NCBI GenBank assembly: GCA_026874595.1
Contig: CM049308.1
Span: forward strand, 74,312,624-74,376,623
From: Sipunculus nudus
Taxonomy: Eukaryota > Annelida > Sipuncula > Golfingiida > Sipunculidae
Direction: 5' to 3'
DNA: 64,000 nt
In this document: positions 47,501-57,725 of the stretch, piece after piece
Layout of the letters: each line of letters begins with the position of its first letter
Numbering within the stretch: position 1 is the stretch's first letter
The notes under the pieces: generated by a model
The model's database searches: none
Told to the model about the DNA's origin: nothing
What the model saw: only the letters and a program-made list of their open reading frames with translations
Position numbers and translations under genes: made by a program

Positions 47501-50500
47501 GGTTCGAAAACCTGCCAGCTCTCGTTCACGTGTGGGACAACGAGACCGAGCCTCGGGTTATCTTCCAAATCAATGCCACCGACCCCAATGATAACCCCAT
47601 GACCTTTGGCTTTACGTCATACCCAAATCATCATAAATTTGTGCTTGATCCTTTTGGATGTGAGTAAAAATACAATCTACCATGTCCATGTAGACTTTAT
47701 ACTTGTAAACCCTTAGGATGGGGCAATGTTTATATTCATGACAGATTAAATTGCACGTGTAATTAAAATGTATGTGTCAGTATTCCGTGGTGCATCTGCG
47801 CCCCAGCGGCAGTGGAAAATCTAACGCTGTCTAAACCAACTTTGGTTTCATTAAGAGTAGATGGTATAGATAATGTGCTGTGGAAAGAGCGAATGGTGCA
47901 TCTTATCTTTATATATAGTATTATAATATGTTGGAAGATGAGAATCTAACACGAGATATGTAATATGCGAAAACCTTGTTCAGCTAATTAAATTAAATCT
48001 TGTTTAACCTTTTTATTTTTAGTCTTCACCTATCATTACCCGATACTTGTGTGAATATTGTAACAGTTCACGAAGAGACCACGACGGTATCTAAATATTT
48101 TTTATATATTTTTCTTGGCAGACAACAATGTATCGTTTATCCACTACCCATACTTCGACCATTGGCACACGCCTGAGTACAACCTGAGTATCAGCGTGTC
48201 TGACGGGTTCTGGGTGGTCGGGCCGGAGATACTGACCGTCGTCGTCATTAACGTTAACGACGCTCCCAACATTACCAACCTCCCCGGAGAGACCGCCGTC
48301 CCCGAACACGCCGGTGTTGGATCAACCATACTCACGGTAACACATTTGATAATGTTATAAAAAACTACACTCCGTATATATCTTTGTCATGTGTCATATT
48401 TTATTTTAAATCGGAAGTGAAATGCAATAAAATATAAGGGCAGTTGTCAAAAAATAAAAAAGATGCCCATCGAAATTCGTTAATTATCCATTAATCTAAA
48501 CAAAATTTCACACAAAATGATGGACTAGATGCCTAATATTAGATCAGAAATTTAAGAAGCAAGGTTTATATTTAACAACCAATAAGCCCGGAGTAAATCT
48601 AGTTCACCATACATGTGACAATGCAGAACTTTGACCAAATGGGATATAGATGCTGTTACACTTTTCTCATATACTGAATTTCATATATGTTTTAAAATAG
48701 TTTATAAGGTATGGATTTGCCTACGTTCTCGTTGATGAAGCCAGTGCCTCATTTCTTCTTACAACGCTTAATTGATATGCCATTGAACAGATTGTACAGT
48801 AACAAATATGATGACATAGGTTAGGATAACGTACCAACTGTATTACTTTATTATTACTGACCGTATACTTGAGGTGTCTTATTGTACATAAAAATATTCC
48901 AAAAACTATAATTATAAGTCTGTAATCCATACGTTTTGGATTTGCCTCTACCCATGTAAAAGGATTCAGTATTGTACAGATAAAATGTCTTCTTCCTGCA
49001 TGCTCAGACACGCATTTCAAAATCAAAGAAGGTATTGGAGTAGACCTCCTGTTGAACACAATATTCCCATATGATTTCATGGTGGTTTACTTTGATCTTG
49101 TATTTGGATCATCTGGTACCTTAATGAGTGGACTTCTCTTTGCTTATTGCATTTCGAGAAACACTTCATTCGTAAAGCTCGGCGAGCAAACGGTCCTATT
49201 AATATATGGAGGTACATAAAGGCAGAATAAACTGAAATATATTTATATTGTTATGGCTATTCTTAAAATTACTTATATCAAACTTACATTAACTTATATT
49301 ATGAGCTTACTTGAGTCGTTTTATATTGTAGTTAATTACCTATGATCACGATCAAGATCCCGTTAACTTCACATTCACCATAGAGCCACGAGACATCTCA
49401 AATCCGTTTGAGATTACACCAGGTAAGTATATACATACTTACCTAGCACAGAAGTAGAATAATATTAAAGCGGTATTAAAGGGATATCATACATTTATTT
49501 TTCATAATATTGAAGAGTGTTTTTTTTTTCACCCATGCTGTTTCAACAGATAATACATTTGAAATTACATGAACAAAATGAAACTGTCTTGGACAGTTTA
49601 ATTTTATCTAATGGTAATATTATACTGCATAAAAAAAACATTATTAAGCTAATATATCATACAGTTATAAGTCGATTCGATGGTTGAATTGTGAAGGAAC
49701 ACATTTAAATTCAACAAAATTCGCACCTAAGACCACAGAGGATTGCTACCGTAATTTTGCTGACGTGTTTAACTGGATTTTTAAGTTAACACTATCAGCG
49801 AAGTAATGTCTCGGATCGTTGCTTTCAAACAAGGATGAACCCTAAGTTTATTTATCGTCAAATCGGTCTGAATTGTGAATTCTTTCTTTTTGACAATGTC
49901 TTCCTGGCGTAACTTCTTTGGTTTCACTTTGAATAAAGATGGTGTCATCAAGGTCGCTGACAGTTACGCTCTTGACCACGAGGTGGCGCCTGTGATCATA
50001 ATGCGGATCACCGCCTGGGACCCCCACGAGTGCAGCCAGGAATTTAACCTCACAATAGACGTGTTTAATCTGAACGACCCTCCGTATTACGAACCTAACG
50101 CCACCACAGTTACTGTCGCTGAAAACAATGTATGTATTGTTTCTAAAAGCAAACCCAGTTACGATATTTCATAGTAACTTTAGACGTGTTATTGGGTTCT
50201 ATGCCTACCCGTCAAGCTTTTTAAGAAAATTTGTCATAATATATATACCAGCAATTTTATTAATTTAAGTGTTATTACTGCTTATTTTAAATTCTTATAA
50301 AAAAATTATTATGTTTTGGACATTCCTGTAAGGTGCAAGGATCTGTTTTCATAACACAATGTGGATTCGCCGATTAAGTAACTACAAAACTTTAGATTCA
50401 GTGAAATGGTAAATAGTACTTATAGTAGTCGTAGTTGTCACTGAACGACGCCGTCAGATATACCGCTAAACACGCGGAAAAAGAGAAACCCCAAGAAAAC

Positions 50501-50914
50501 TATATGAAACCAGTGAATTTGTTGCACATAATGACATCCTGTATTTTTATCCACTTCCAGCCGGTTGGCACGTACATCCCGCTAGGTGTCAGCATCGTCG
50601 AGCCCGATTCCGGTGACCGTTTGACCTTCCGTCTGCTGCCGGCCGCCTTCAGTAGTTACTTCACTGTAGACCCTGATAACGGGTCCTTTAGCACGGCGAA
50701 GCTGATAGATTACGAAAACCCAAGTCATCCTAAGGCTGTACCATTAGGTAATATAAGACAAACCTATCGTTTACAAGCGCCTTATTTCCCGTAAATCAAG
50801 ATATTTCCGTGATATTTCTGTCCACACTAATGCCTGCCAACAATTTTGTTAACGGTATGAAGTTTTAACCAAAATATGAATTTAAAGGATCCGTAATGTT
50901 CTCGCCAGCTTAGT

Positions 50915-50983
<69 letters not shown>

Positions 50984-53900
50984 AAATAATAGGTTAATTC
51001 TCTCATTCTCTCTTTCTTTTATGGAAGCCCTACACATACCCATATTTATGCAGGATTCTCTAAATGCAAAAATGGACTATTTTTGTTATTGTTAGTTACA
51101 TATTATTGTACTGTATTTTGAACTCTCAGCCCGTATAAATCAGAACCATGTATGTAGGTGAAATGTCTTTCATAGCTCTTGCCCAGATATCTTTAAACTT
51201 CTCTGGTGATAAAAGACAGAAATCTGGTCACTTAGTTCATAAAGCTATATTACCTGTTTCTGTTGTATTTAATAAGATAGCTTCGATTAAAATGAAGTAA
51301 TCCAAAATGTTTTTTTTTCCTCGTGCATTTTAAATTTTAATGTCACTGATATGATATGAAGATTTATGATAGCGTTGAAGAAATTACAAGCCAAATTATT
51401 TAAGAAACAAAGCCTGTAGATTTTTAATATTCGTCATGGTTCAAAATTAGTATCGTGTTTATGTATCTGTTTATAAATACTGTTTCAGAGATCGTTGCCC
51501 AGGATAAAGAAGGTGAGAACGCCACCTTGCGGCTAATGGTGAAGGTCGAGAACGTGAACGAGTTTCAACCAGTGTTTTCTAAATCCGTGTATACTGGGTC
51601 TGTCCGTGAAGACCAGGGCCTGGGGACACCCGTACTGTCACTGCAGGCGACGGACGAGGACGACGGGGACATGGGAGAGGTCAGCTTCAAAATAGAAAAG
51701 ACTTCAATTGGATATGAATATTTCCAAACGGATACGGCAGTGAACAACGTGGGATCTATTGACCTGCGGAAGCCAATCAACCGAGAACAGTACCCCACAG
51801 TGGAATTCACTGTATACGCCGAGGACGGAGGGGGCCGGACGGACAGGGCGACTATCAGGGTTACGGTACTTGATATTAATGATATGCCGCCCGCCTTCCC
51901 CAAAACATTCTACAATTTGGAGATACGTAATGACGCTCCTATAGGGTCTAGGGTGGCGCTTGTACAAGCCAAAGACCCCGACACGGGTATGTATATCATT
52001 TTCTATATTTATTCACGCATACGGAATGTGAGATCAAAGTGTTTTAACAGAATTAATTCATTGATTCCTACTTTCATGCACATGATATTTATTTATGTAT
52101 ATTATATGTTTGCATATTTAATTTAGAGAATTTTATTATATATAGGTCATTATTTTCTGCAAACGGCAGATATAGCAGGTGCGCTGTTTTCACCCTTATT
52201 TCTGCATTATCCCTTCCAATGCTGGCATATGCTGTGAAAAATTTGTAATCTTCGGAACTGGTGTAAGGTTTTCTTTTCCCTGTTTTACTGTTAAACTTGC
52301 TGTTACAGTAAATCTCGAATCATAGAGCTAGGTTCAGATATTCACGCAAGTTTTGTTGATTATTATTTTATAGTCGGTGGTCCTCTGACGTACAAGATCG
52401 ATCCAGTCAGCGTGACGTTCTACATCGGTATCCTGGACGGCCAGGTGACTGTACAAGGTCCTCTGATGAAGAAGCACACATATTCCCTCTCAGTGACCGC
52501 CACGGACAGCGCCACCAAAACACCAGTAGAACAGTACGTTATGCTTAATAGAAGTAACCTTCCAAGTTTGTAAAATCTGTGTCATTATGGATATGTTTTT
52601 GGTTATCTCTGCGCAAGATGTCTTATAAAATAAGGCAAGATATATAATTTATTTGAAATTTTACGGAACTGACTTTATAATGTCAGCTTGAAAACTCTCT
52701 AAAAACTAATACTATGTATCCAGAATCCAGTGGAACTCCCATGACTATTCATGTTAAAAAAAACAAATCGAGAAACCAAAATTAGTGAATGGTGCATCAT
52801 ATTTTATTATATGCCTTTCTTTCATTCGTTCCAGGCCGGCCACCGTCAGAGTCGACACGTTTTACGCCGACCTGTACATGACCACGTGGAAACTTGACGT
52901 TGGCATGACAGCTCTGGACCAAAACAGGGTGCAGCAGCTATTGGACAAGATTAAACAGAGATGTACCCCGTGTGTGCCCCGATTATCAGAGGCCAGACCT
53001 TCAAAAGACAGGTGAGAGACTGCATGAAGTCGTAGAAGGGGACCTATGGCTAGCTAGATATATCGGACTTTTCTGACACAAAGAATCTATCTCAGAATAG
53101 AGAAATTGAATAAAAATTTGATCTGGTGACCTTATATCTGTTTGTTAGCAGATAATTGCCTGGTACTTTATTTGGACGGGGCGGGTTGGTGAATGAATGG
53201 CTGTTGCCGCTTTTTTCAATCAGATATGGCCACTCTTTAGGTCCCATATATAGTGAAAAACATTTGCAATGCTGAATTTGGATTTCAACGATTTAAAACC
53301 GAGAATAATGTGTAGTCCGCTATGGCCTTTGCTGTAGAACATGGTATTTTTTTTATCGGATTAATCAAGACCAGTCCATTGTCATTCCTTCTGGGATATT
53401 TTGTTCTTCTTCAGGAGGGGAGTAGACTTGCTCCTTTACTTTCTCCGTGACGGCAGCACAGACCGTGGCGACCTGACACTAAAGAAAGAATTTATCCCCA
53501 AAGAGAAGGTGCTAGAAATATTTGTAGTCAATGGAGCGGGACTCCCGCACCCGTCAATCAGGTCAGGGTCACTGCCTGTCATGAAGGTTAGGGACGCTTT
53601 GGAGCAGGAACCAATCAACTGGTGGCTAAAAACACCTGGTGGGCACGTTGCCATGGCAGCCATCGTACTGGCAGGCGTGGTGGCCATATCTACTGGAGCT
53701 GCCGTTCTTCTCGACAAAGCCTGGTACAGCAGACGGTTTTTGTGAGTCTTATTTAAATAAGGAGATGAAAATGTTAAACATTAGTTCTACATAGGTGTAT
53801 TTTATTTCTTGAGTTACAATATTAACTGAAATTAATAAGAAAATATACAGGAAATAGCTATAGTGTCGAACATTTTGGAATATCTAATGGATAATGCAGG

Positions 53901-55920
53901 AATGTCCTATCATTAAATTTCTTTCCCTTAGAAGTCTAAACTGTGAAATAAACCAACTATATTATAAATGTATAGTAGGCCTACATACTTCATAGACAAT
54001 TTATTATTAACAATATAATATAATAATTACATTGACAATTCTGAAATTGCTTTATCATTTAGGCCTACAAAATTTTACCTTGGCATGCATGCAATGTTTC
54101 ACTGCGAATTTAACTCCCGCGAAACTTGCGTGATCTCTACAAATACCTGCTAATAGGTGTGATTAAAGAACCACTCACACCATGGGGTGCGGAAAGTTTC
54201 GACAATATACGTCCTGTAACCTTCGGAATTTATGGACAATTGTGAACAAGTCGCATGTAAATTCACCGGTGATCGATTTTGGTAACGGTTGATCACAAAA
54301 AGAAAATCGATCGTGAGCATGTATTCGTTTGGCACAAAATTCTGGCTACGACTGCTTTGACTGTGGATAGTCATAGTTAATCATGCAATTTCTTTTAAAA
54401 ATCGGTTCCAAAGTTACACTGTAGTCGCACGATCACTACTATACTCTACTCCTATACTCTACGACCAAAGATCGATTATATAGGCAGGCTTTTTACAGTC
54501 CTCTGGTTGTCATGTTTAACGTTGGTATTACGGCATTCAAGTTGCAAAGCGTCGCAGTTCCACATTTCAAAAGTCAATTTATTACGGCAAGAAACCAGAA
54601 AATGCAGTGACCACCAACAATCAATGAAGCCCAAATCCTCGAGACTTCCATGTTGGTTTCATCGTTGGTTAGCTGACGATATTGGTTATACGGCCATTAG
54701 TCGATCTTCGTAAACGAAGTTTTCCGACCATCAAGAGCCGTTTCGGCGTTTACCGACCGCTCATGAGATTTTCGCCACAGGTAGGCGCTGGTCGGCGTCA
54801 ATCAAACACTGGTTGAAAAATGGTTTCCGAAATTCATACGATACTGCACGCCAACCTGTTAACAGTCTTTTACATGTAGTTGTTTTATTTTTAATATATG
54901 GGAATCCTAAAAATATCTATCATTATTCCAATAGCTTTTTACGAAGAAACACGTTAGTCCTTCTTATTCTATCAAGACAGCTGGAGCTGTTTGGATTGAT
55001 GATACAACGGTGTAGCCGGTGTGGCTGTGCATCTTTTCTTGTATTGCCCAAGTCTTCTGCGCTCTACAGAAGGATAGGACGGAGACCTTATCGGACAAGG
55101 CCGTGTGTCTCCATGCGGCGGCTAGTTAGCTGTTGGTTTGGGAATCTGGATCGGGAATCTGGATCGGCGAAAGAATTTTTGACCTCAGGCACTACTGCGC
55201 ATATATTTATATACATTTGGGTCATAAGGTCGGCGTCTATTTTATATATGGTTGGTCGGTTGCGGCTCGGCCCTAACGCTAATCGTCTAGTGATCGAATG
55301 TTTGTCTTTGATGCCTTTGCTATTGCGACTTTCGGCATCAAGTTCAAGACCCATCGGCAAACAATCATCCGTTCCGTATTTACAGCAAAAGTGCGAGAAA
55401 AAAAATTGAGTCGGCGGATCGCCGGCCGATCAAAACAGTCTAACTACCAATTTCCTCGATGGGTGGTAGCTGGCCGTAACGTATGTTCCACTTGGAATTC
55501 AGACCCGTCGTAATAACTCTTTCCCTTAAATTGCAAACGGTCGCCACGACCGCCTTTTTCGAAAGAGGTGTGACAGGACGAAAAGGCAAGGTGTGACTGG
55601 ACTGGATCTTTGGTTAATGGTTATAACATCCGTAAAAAAATTAAAAAAACATTAACCCGGAAGACGTTGCCCGTTTATATTCCCTCGACAAATATTAATA
55701 CAAATAATCAGTTTTATTTATTTAAAGGCCACGCAGAAAATGGATGATGAAGAAAGTGACTCCACGACACGGATGGTCAAAGAAATCCGTCAAGAGAGGG
55801 CGCCCCTGGTACAGTGGTCGGAACGACGACAAACAACGGCTCAAGGATTCCCCTCCGTTCAGAAGATCCCCCACGTCAATGAACCACGTGTCAATCCACC
55901 TCCCAGGTACCCCCAGGTGA
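37427..55920 (+). CDS. Transmembrane protein: six novel ~150-aa repeats plus seven cadherin repeats
   Basis: 20 exons can be chained with matching phases throughout (total 5,556 bases, 1,851 residues). Domains: signal peptide 1-~20; six homologous Cys-containing repeats (~23-170, 171-318, 319-467, 468-615, 616-765, 766-916); seven cadherin (EC) repeats ~917-1625 with linkers such as VDINEPP, INVNDAP, FNLNDPP, LDINDMPP; a membrane-adjacent region ~1626-1755; one transmembrane helix ~1757-1778; a short basic tail. Cadherin repeats bind calcium and adhere between cells. The N-terminal repeats are of unknown function; they have a beta-rich look and a fixed four-cysteine pattern. The C-terminal tail frame is uncertain (see 55728 and 56188). 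I do not recognise an orthologue, so no symbol is given. Confidence 0.82.
37531..37576. repeat. (TA)n microsatellite
   Basis: TA run in intron 1. Confidence 0.9.
38381..38509 (+). CDS. Exon 2: first half of N-terminal repeat 1
   Basis: 43 codons, phase 1-1, after TTACTTCAAG. It begins VAVTSFSQSGAPVIFIKDKV, matching the first strands of repeats 2-6. Its end (NAVTG) lies exactly where repeat 2 has LEVTGDNNNY, so repeat 1 alone is split by an intron. Confidence 0.85.
38529..38584. repeat. (TA)n microsatellite
   Basis: TA run in intron 2. It creates spurious Tyr-Ile ORFs on both strands. Confidence 0.9.
39437..39751 (+). CDS. Exon 3: second half of N-terminal repeat 1
   Basis: 105 codons, phase 1-1, after TTTTATCAG and before GTAAGA. 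It carries LKFSDQDLGNGGTDGLGSAE, then ECPSASFIC, DFSDPDQSNNYMC and RTCNPG, defining the four-cysteine signature shared by all six repeats. Confidence 0.9.
40387..40830 (+). CDS. Exon 4: N-terminal repeat 2
   Basis: 148 codons, phase 1-1; one exon encodes the whole repeat. It shares LKFSDVDLESGQDTLSSSY, IPAG, QCYKAEFLCC, YNNNKC and KKCHPG with its neighbours. There is one extra cysteine next to the second conserved one. Confidence 0.93.
41291..41737 (+). CDS. Exon 5: N-terminal repeat 3
   Basis: 149 codons, phase 1-1, after TTTTATCAG. Conserved blocks: VDTLG, AIPAGASVTLRS, KCNDVKWMC, GSGAAYQDYDNNNNYKC and KTCDTG. Compared with repeats 1, 2 and 4 the SD-x-D block has become TDQN. Confidence 0.93.
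41952..42007. repeat. (TTA)n microsatellite
   Basis: TTA trinucleotide runs in the intron between repeats 3 and 4. Confidence 0.88.
42180..42623 (+). CDS. Exon 6: N-terminal repeat 4
   Basis: 148 codons, phase 1-1, after TTCTTGCAG. Conserved blocks: MSDVDQETETDTLGEA, RCSKFKFLC, GASYKDVDPSNNVKC and KACKPG. Confidence 0.94.
43065..43514 (+). CDS. Exon 7: N-terminal repeat 5
   Basis: 150 codons, phase 1-1, after CTTTCAG. Conserved blocks: LSDAKLPSGTDTIGL, QCPKVQWLC, GANYTIDADPENNLVC and RTCEPG. The donor GTGGCG is weak but frame-consistent. Confidence 0.92.
43515..44581. other. Intron; no recognised feature
   Basis: The longest intron within the repeat block. No exon or recognised repeat is seen. 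Confidence 0.6.
44582..45034 (+). CDS. Exon 8: N-terminal repeat 6
   Basis: 151 codons, phase 1-1, after CTACACCACCAG and before GTAAGA. Conserved blocks: FSDADIAQGGMDTLGL, KCWNVKYLC, GKDASYLDKDPWNNFFC and KECMPS. It is the most diverged copy at its ends, as expected beside a different domain type. Confidence 0.93.
45321..45476 (+). CDS. Exon 9: cadherin repeat 1, first half
   Basis: 52 codons, phase 1-1. It contains HEIQENA (glutamate of the calcium-binding PEN-like motif), VNATDP and ITYSLDD, the front strands of a cadherin fold, ending FRIDKN. Confidence 0.85.
45984..46292 (+). CDS. Exon 10: end of cadherin repeat 1, start of repeat 2
   Basis: 103 codons, phase 1-1. FDYELKERKYELNVYATDG and VDINEPP close repeat 1 (L-D-x-E, A-x-D-x-G and linker motifs); AVTENLRGRLYKVNTTDDEG opens repeat 2. 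Confidence 0.9.
46293..47356. other. Intron; no recognised feature
   Basis: No exon or recognised repeat is seen. Confidence 0.6.
47357..47659 (+). CDS. Exon 11: end of cadherin repeat 2, start of repeat 3
   Basis: 101 codons, phase 1-1. FTINATDTVGHCVTSNLTVL and LIDDTDPP close repeat 2; VHVWDNETEPRVIFQINATD opens repeat 3. Repeat 2 is degenerate at the L-D-x-E position (MNFEEQ). Confidence 0.88.
48122..48336 (+). CDS. Exon 12: end of cadherin repeat 3, start of repeat 4
   Basis: 71 codons plus two bases, phase 1 in and phase 0 out. LSISVSDGFWVVGPEILTVV and INVNDAP close repeat 3; TAVPEHAGVGSTILT opens repeat 4. Confidence 0.88.
48337..49331. other. Intron; no recognised feature
   Basis: The minus-strand 119-codon ORF inside (48721-49080) shows no family motif and no matching splice logic. 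It may be a repeat remnant. Confidence 0.5.
49332..49422 (+). CDS. Exon 13: cadherin repeat 4, middle
   Basis: 30 codons plus one base, phase 0 in and phase 1 out. It reads TYDHDQDPVNFTFTIE (a D-x-D-x-x-P calcium motif variant) and NPFEIT. Confidence 0.85.
49939..50129 (+). CDS. Exon 14: end of cadherin repeat 4, start of repeat 5
   Basis: Phase 1 in, phase 0 out. GVIKVADSYALDHEVAPVII is a textbook G-x-I-x-x-x-x-x-L-D-x-E block; FNLNDPP is the linker; TVTVAENN opens repeat 5. The acceptor AATAAAG lacks a good pyrimidine tract, but G+AT gives the Asp of the D-G turn, so the junction fits. Confidence 0.85.
50561..50747 (+). CDS. Exon 15: cadherin repeat 5
   Basis: 62 codons plus one base, phase 0 in and phase 1 out. 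PVGTYIPLGVSIVEPDSGDR and YFTVDPDNGSFSTAKLIDYE give the beta strands and the L-D-x-E equivalent (LIDYE). Confidence 0.88.
50748..51488. other. Intron with (TA)n run
   Basis: A TA run lies at ~50920-50972. No exon is seen. Confidence 0.7.
51489..51986 (+). CDS. Exon 16: end of EC5, all of EC6, start of EC7
   Basis: 166 codons, phase 1-1, after TGTTTCAG. This is the most canonical cadherin exon: VAQDKEGENATLRLMVKVEN, SVREDQGLGTPVLSLQATDE, EFTVYAEDGGG and VLDINDMPPAF. Calcium-binding residues are largely intact in EC6, unlike in EC1-EC4. Confidence 0.95.
52374..52533 (+). CDS. Exon 17: cadherin repeat 7
   Basis: Phase 1 in, phase 2 out. It reads GPLTYKIDPV, GILDGQVTVQGPL and YSLSVTATDSA. The last EC has lost its usual linker motif, as is common next to the membrane-adjacent domain. 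Confidence 0.88.
52835..53011 (+). CDS. Exon 18: membrane-adjacent region, part 1
   Basis: Phase 2 in, phase 2 out. PATVRVDTFYADLYMTTWKL continues from EC7, then a helix-like RVQQLLDKIKQRC. The position and pattern recall the ferredoxin-like membrane-adjacent domains of some long cadherins. This is inference from layout only. Confidence 0.82.
53415..53741 (+). CDS. Exon 19: membrane-adjacent region, part 2, and transmembrane helix
   Basis: Phase 2 in, phase 2 out. DLLLYFLRDGSTD and VLEIFVVNGAG complete the juxtamembrane fold; VAMAAIVLAGVVAISTGAAV is the single transmembrane helix, followed by a basic stop-transfer KAWYSRRF. The donor GTGAGT is strong; if unused, TGA at 53743 would end the protein three residues later. 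Confidence 0.88.
53742..55727. other. Last large intron; 54.2-55.6 kb differs in composition
   Basis: The 54.18-55.61 kb part is richer in CG dinucleotides (many TCGATC, GTCGG and CCGAC strings) than other introns, and has several overlapping ORFs of 60-200 codons without family motifs. It is probably a diverged transposon insertion. No terminal inverted repeats were found. Confidence 0.45.
55728..55920 (+). CDS. Exon 20: cytoplasmic tail (frame uncertain)
   Basis: The acceptor TTTATTTAAAG fits best and, by phase from exon 19, gives a basic tail: LPRRKWMMKKVTPRHG ... HLPGTPR stop (TGA 55918-55920). Two alternatives are also open. An upstream acceptor at 55711 puts the exon in the next frame (KMDDEESDSTTRMVKEIRQE ... 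PPRYPQ), which can splice in phase 0 at CAG|GTGAAC (55916/55917) to an exon at 56188. A third frame (GEPVLTDQAVAVNVVNRD) runs on from 55917 to a GT at 56031. Confidence 0.5.
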
Positions 55921-56187
55921 ACCCGTATTAACTGATCAAGCTGTTGCTGTTAACGTAGTAAACAGAGACAAAATTAATCCGGGTTTAAACATTGACGGTC
56001 AAAGTCATCCTCTACATGATCTGGAAGGTATAATTTTTTTCACGTAGTGGCCATGGGGCTCACTCAATGTTGCGAAATTGTCGCGCAATGATGTTAAATT
56101 ATTGAATATTCGACGGATACTGTATATACTGATCCGTACATCATGTACTTCTTATCCATACATTATGTACTGCAAAATATCATACAG

Positions 56188-56247
56188 GTTGGCGACCACC
56201 TGGAGTACGAACCTGAATATTCACCTGTCCGAGATATCATCAGATGA
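56188..56247 (+). CDS. Possible alternative terminal exon of the cadherin gene
   Basis: After CATACAG, a phase-0 reading gives VGDHLEYEPEYSPVRDIIR and TGA at 56245-56247. It would join the second-frame version of the tail exon without a break. The peptide looks like a conserved cytoplasmic end, but evidence is limited to splice signals and composition. Confidence 0.4.
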   Translation, partial: VGDHLEYEPEYSPVRDIIR

Positions 56248-56900
56248 TAATCACATTTTCATTTGCTTTGCTTTCACTTCAATAATTTTTTATTTTAATG
56301 ACATTCCTTTATACAGGTGAACATAAGTGGCTGTAAACAAATATGGACTCGTTAACATTTAATATCCTTGAACCTCATATACTGATATTTTATGTGGAAA
56401 ATATTTAAATCCGATAGAATGCTTTGTTTTCTTTCTCCGCCTGAACTTCCTTTTATTTTATTGGATGTAAATATTTAAATCCTGTAAAATGCATTTTTTA
56501 TTATCTTTTGTTTTCTTTCCAAGCATTCTAGGTACGTAATACATGAAGTAGGGTTTTCTATCTCAGCGTTTATACAGTTTTTAAAGTGCCATAAGATATA
56601 ATTGTGTTGATTATTTCATATATGCTAATGTTGATATCTGAAGAAATATGTATTTAATATATTATTGTGAATTGTAAATAATTTTTTATGCTTTTGTGAA
56701 ATTAAATATAGTCTATGTTACACAGGTTCTGTATTTGTTCTATTTTATAACGCTTAAATAGCTAAGCCAAAATAGTAACAAGCAAATTCGGGGAATTAAT
56801 GTCCCCCGTTTTGGGCTCTTGTTGCCTTTCATGCTTGATAAACAACCAAAATTGTGACATCTTGAGAAAATCTTGAGGGTACAACTTAAAAAAAAATTAA
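56248..56900. other. Downstream of the cadherin gene; no further exon
   Basis: AT-rich; probably 3' UTR. An ATTAAA at 56701-56706 could be its polyadenylation signal, but this hexamer is common in such AT-rich DNA. Confidence 0.35.
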
Positions 56901-56904
56901 CAAA

Positions 56905-57725
56905 CAGATGCACTATGACATGTGGAGACATCTGCAGGCGAACATAAAAACTAAAACACATTGAGAAATTGGACCAAAATTTACTATGACATGTGGAGAC
57001 ATCTGCAGGCGAACATAAAAACTAAAACACATTGGGAAATTGGACCAAAATTTGATCATTTTGTTTTTGAGCTTGAGAGAATTATTTTTCAAATGGACAG
57101 TCCACGACCAATCCCAATCAGGGTGAGAATGAGAGCAATCACTGACCTAAAAATTGAATGAAATTTCGGAAAGTTATCGCACGGAAACGAAAACCTGATG
57201 GACGGACAGACAGAGTGAGTGAAAGACAGACAGACAGAGAAGCCAGACACTCTAAAACCAGTCCCAACCAAGGTATGCATGAAAGCAATTACTGACCGAA
57301 ATTTGAATGAAATCGGATAATATTAAGAAAATTTATCGCACGGAAACAAACACCTGACAGACGGACAGTCAAAGTGACAGACAGACAGAAACAGGATGCT
57401 CTAAAACCAATCCAAACCAAAGTATGCATGAGAAAAAATCACTGATCCAAATTTGAATGAAATCGGATAAATTTATCGCACGGAACAAAAAAAAACCTGA
57501 CAGACGGACTGAGGGACAGACAGGCAGTAGCCATGACAACATGACACTCAGGCCTTCGGAAATAAACTGATAGTGCCTGGTCTCCAGTTCATCTAAAATC
57601 GACGTTTGGGGTGACAAGCTGTCGTTAGACAGACAGAGGGACAGAGAGACAGACAAACCCAAATCAATGTCCCCCGCACCCGCGGAGCGGGGAACAAAAA
57701 CAACAGAAAAAAAAGCCACAGGGGC
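56905..57725. repeat. Modular repeat with GACAGACAGACGG runs
   Basis: It starts with a ~73-bp tandem duplication (ACTATGACATGTGGAGACAT at ~56911 and ~56983). Then follow about three diverged modules of ~150 bp, each holding AATTTGAATGAAATCGGATA, CGCACGGAA and a GACAGACGGACAG-type run. It ends near a CCCGCACCCGCGGAGCGGGG hairpin. The plan matches the modular repeats elsewhere in this window. Confidence 0.75.

Noticed and set aside
48721-49080. 119-codon minus-strand ORF in a cadherin intron
   Set aside because: No recognised motif and no splice signals linking it to anything. It may be a repeat remnant, so I do not call it a gene.
54813-55409. 198-codon plus-strand ORF in the last cadherin intron
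   Set aside because: Long for chance, but without motif, and the phases of exons 19 and 20 join across it. It is kept only as part of a compositional finding.
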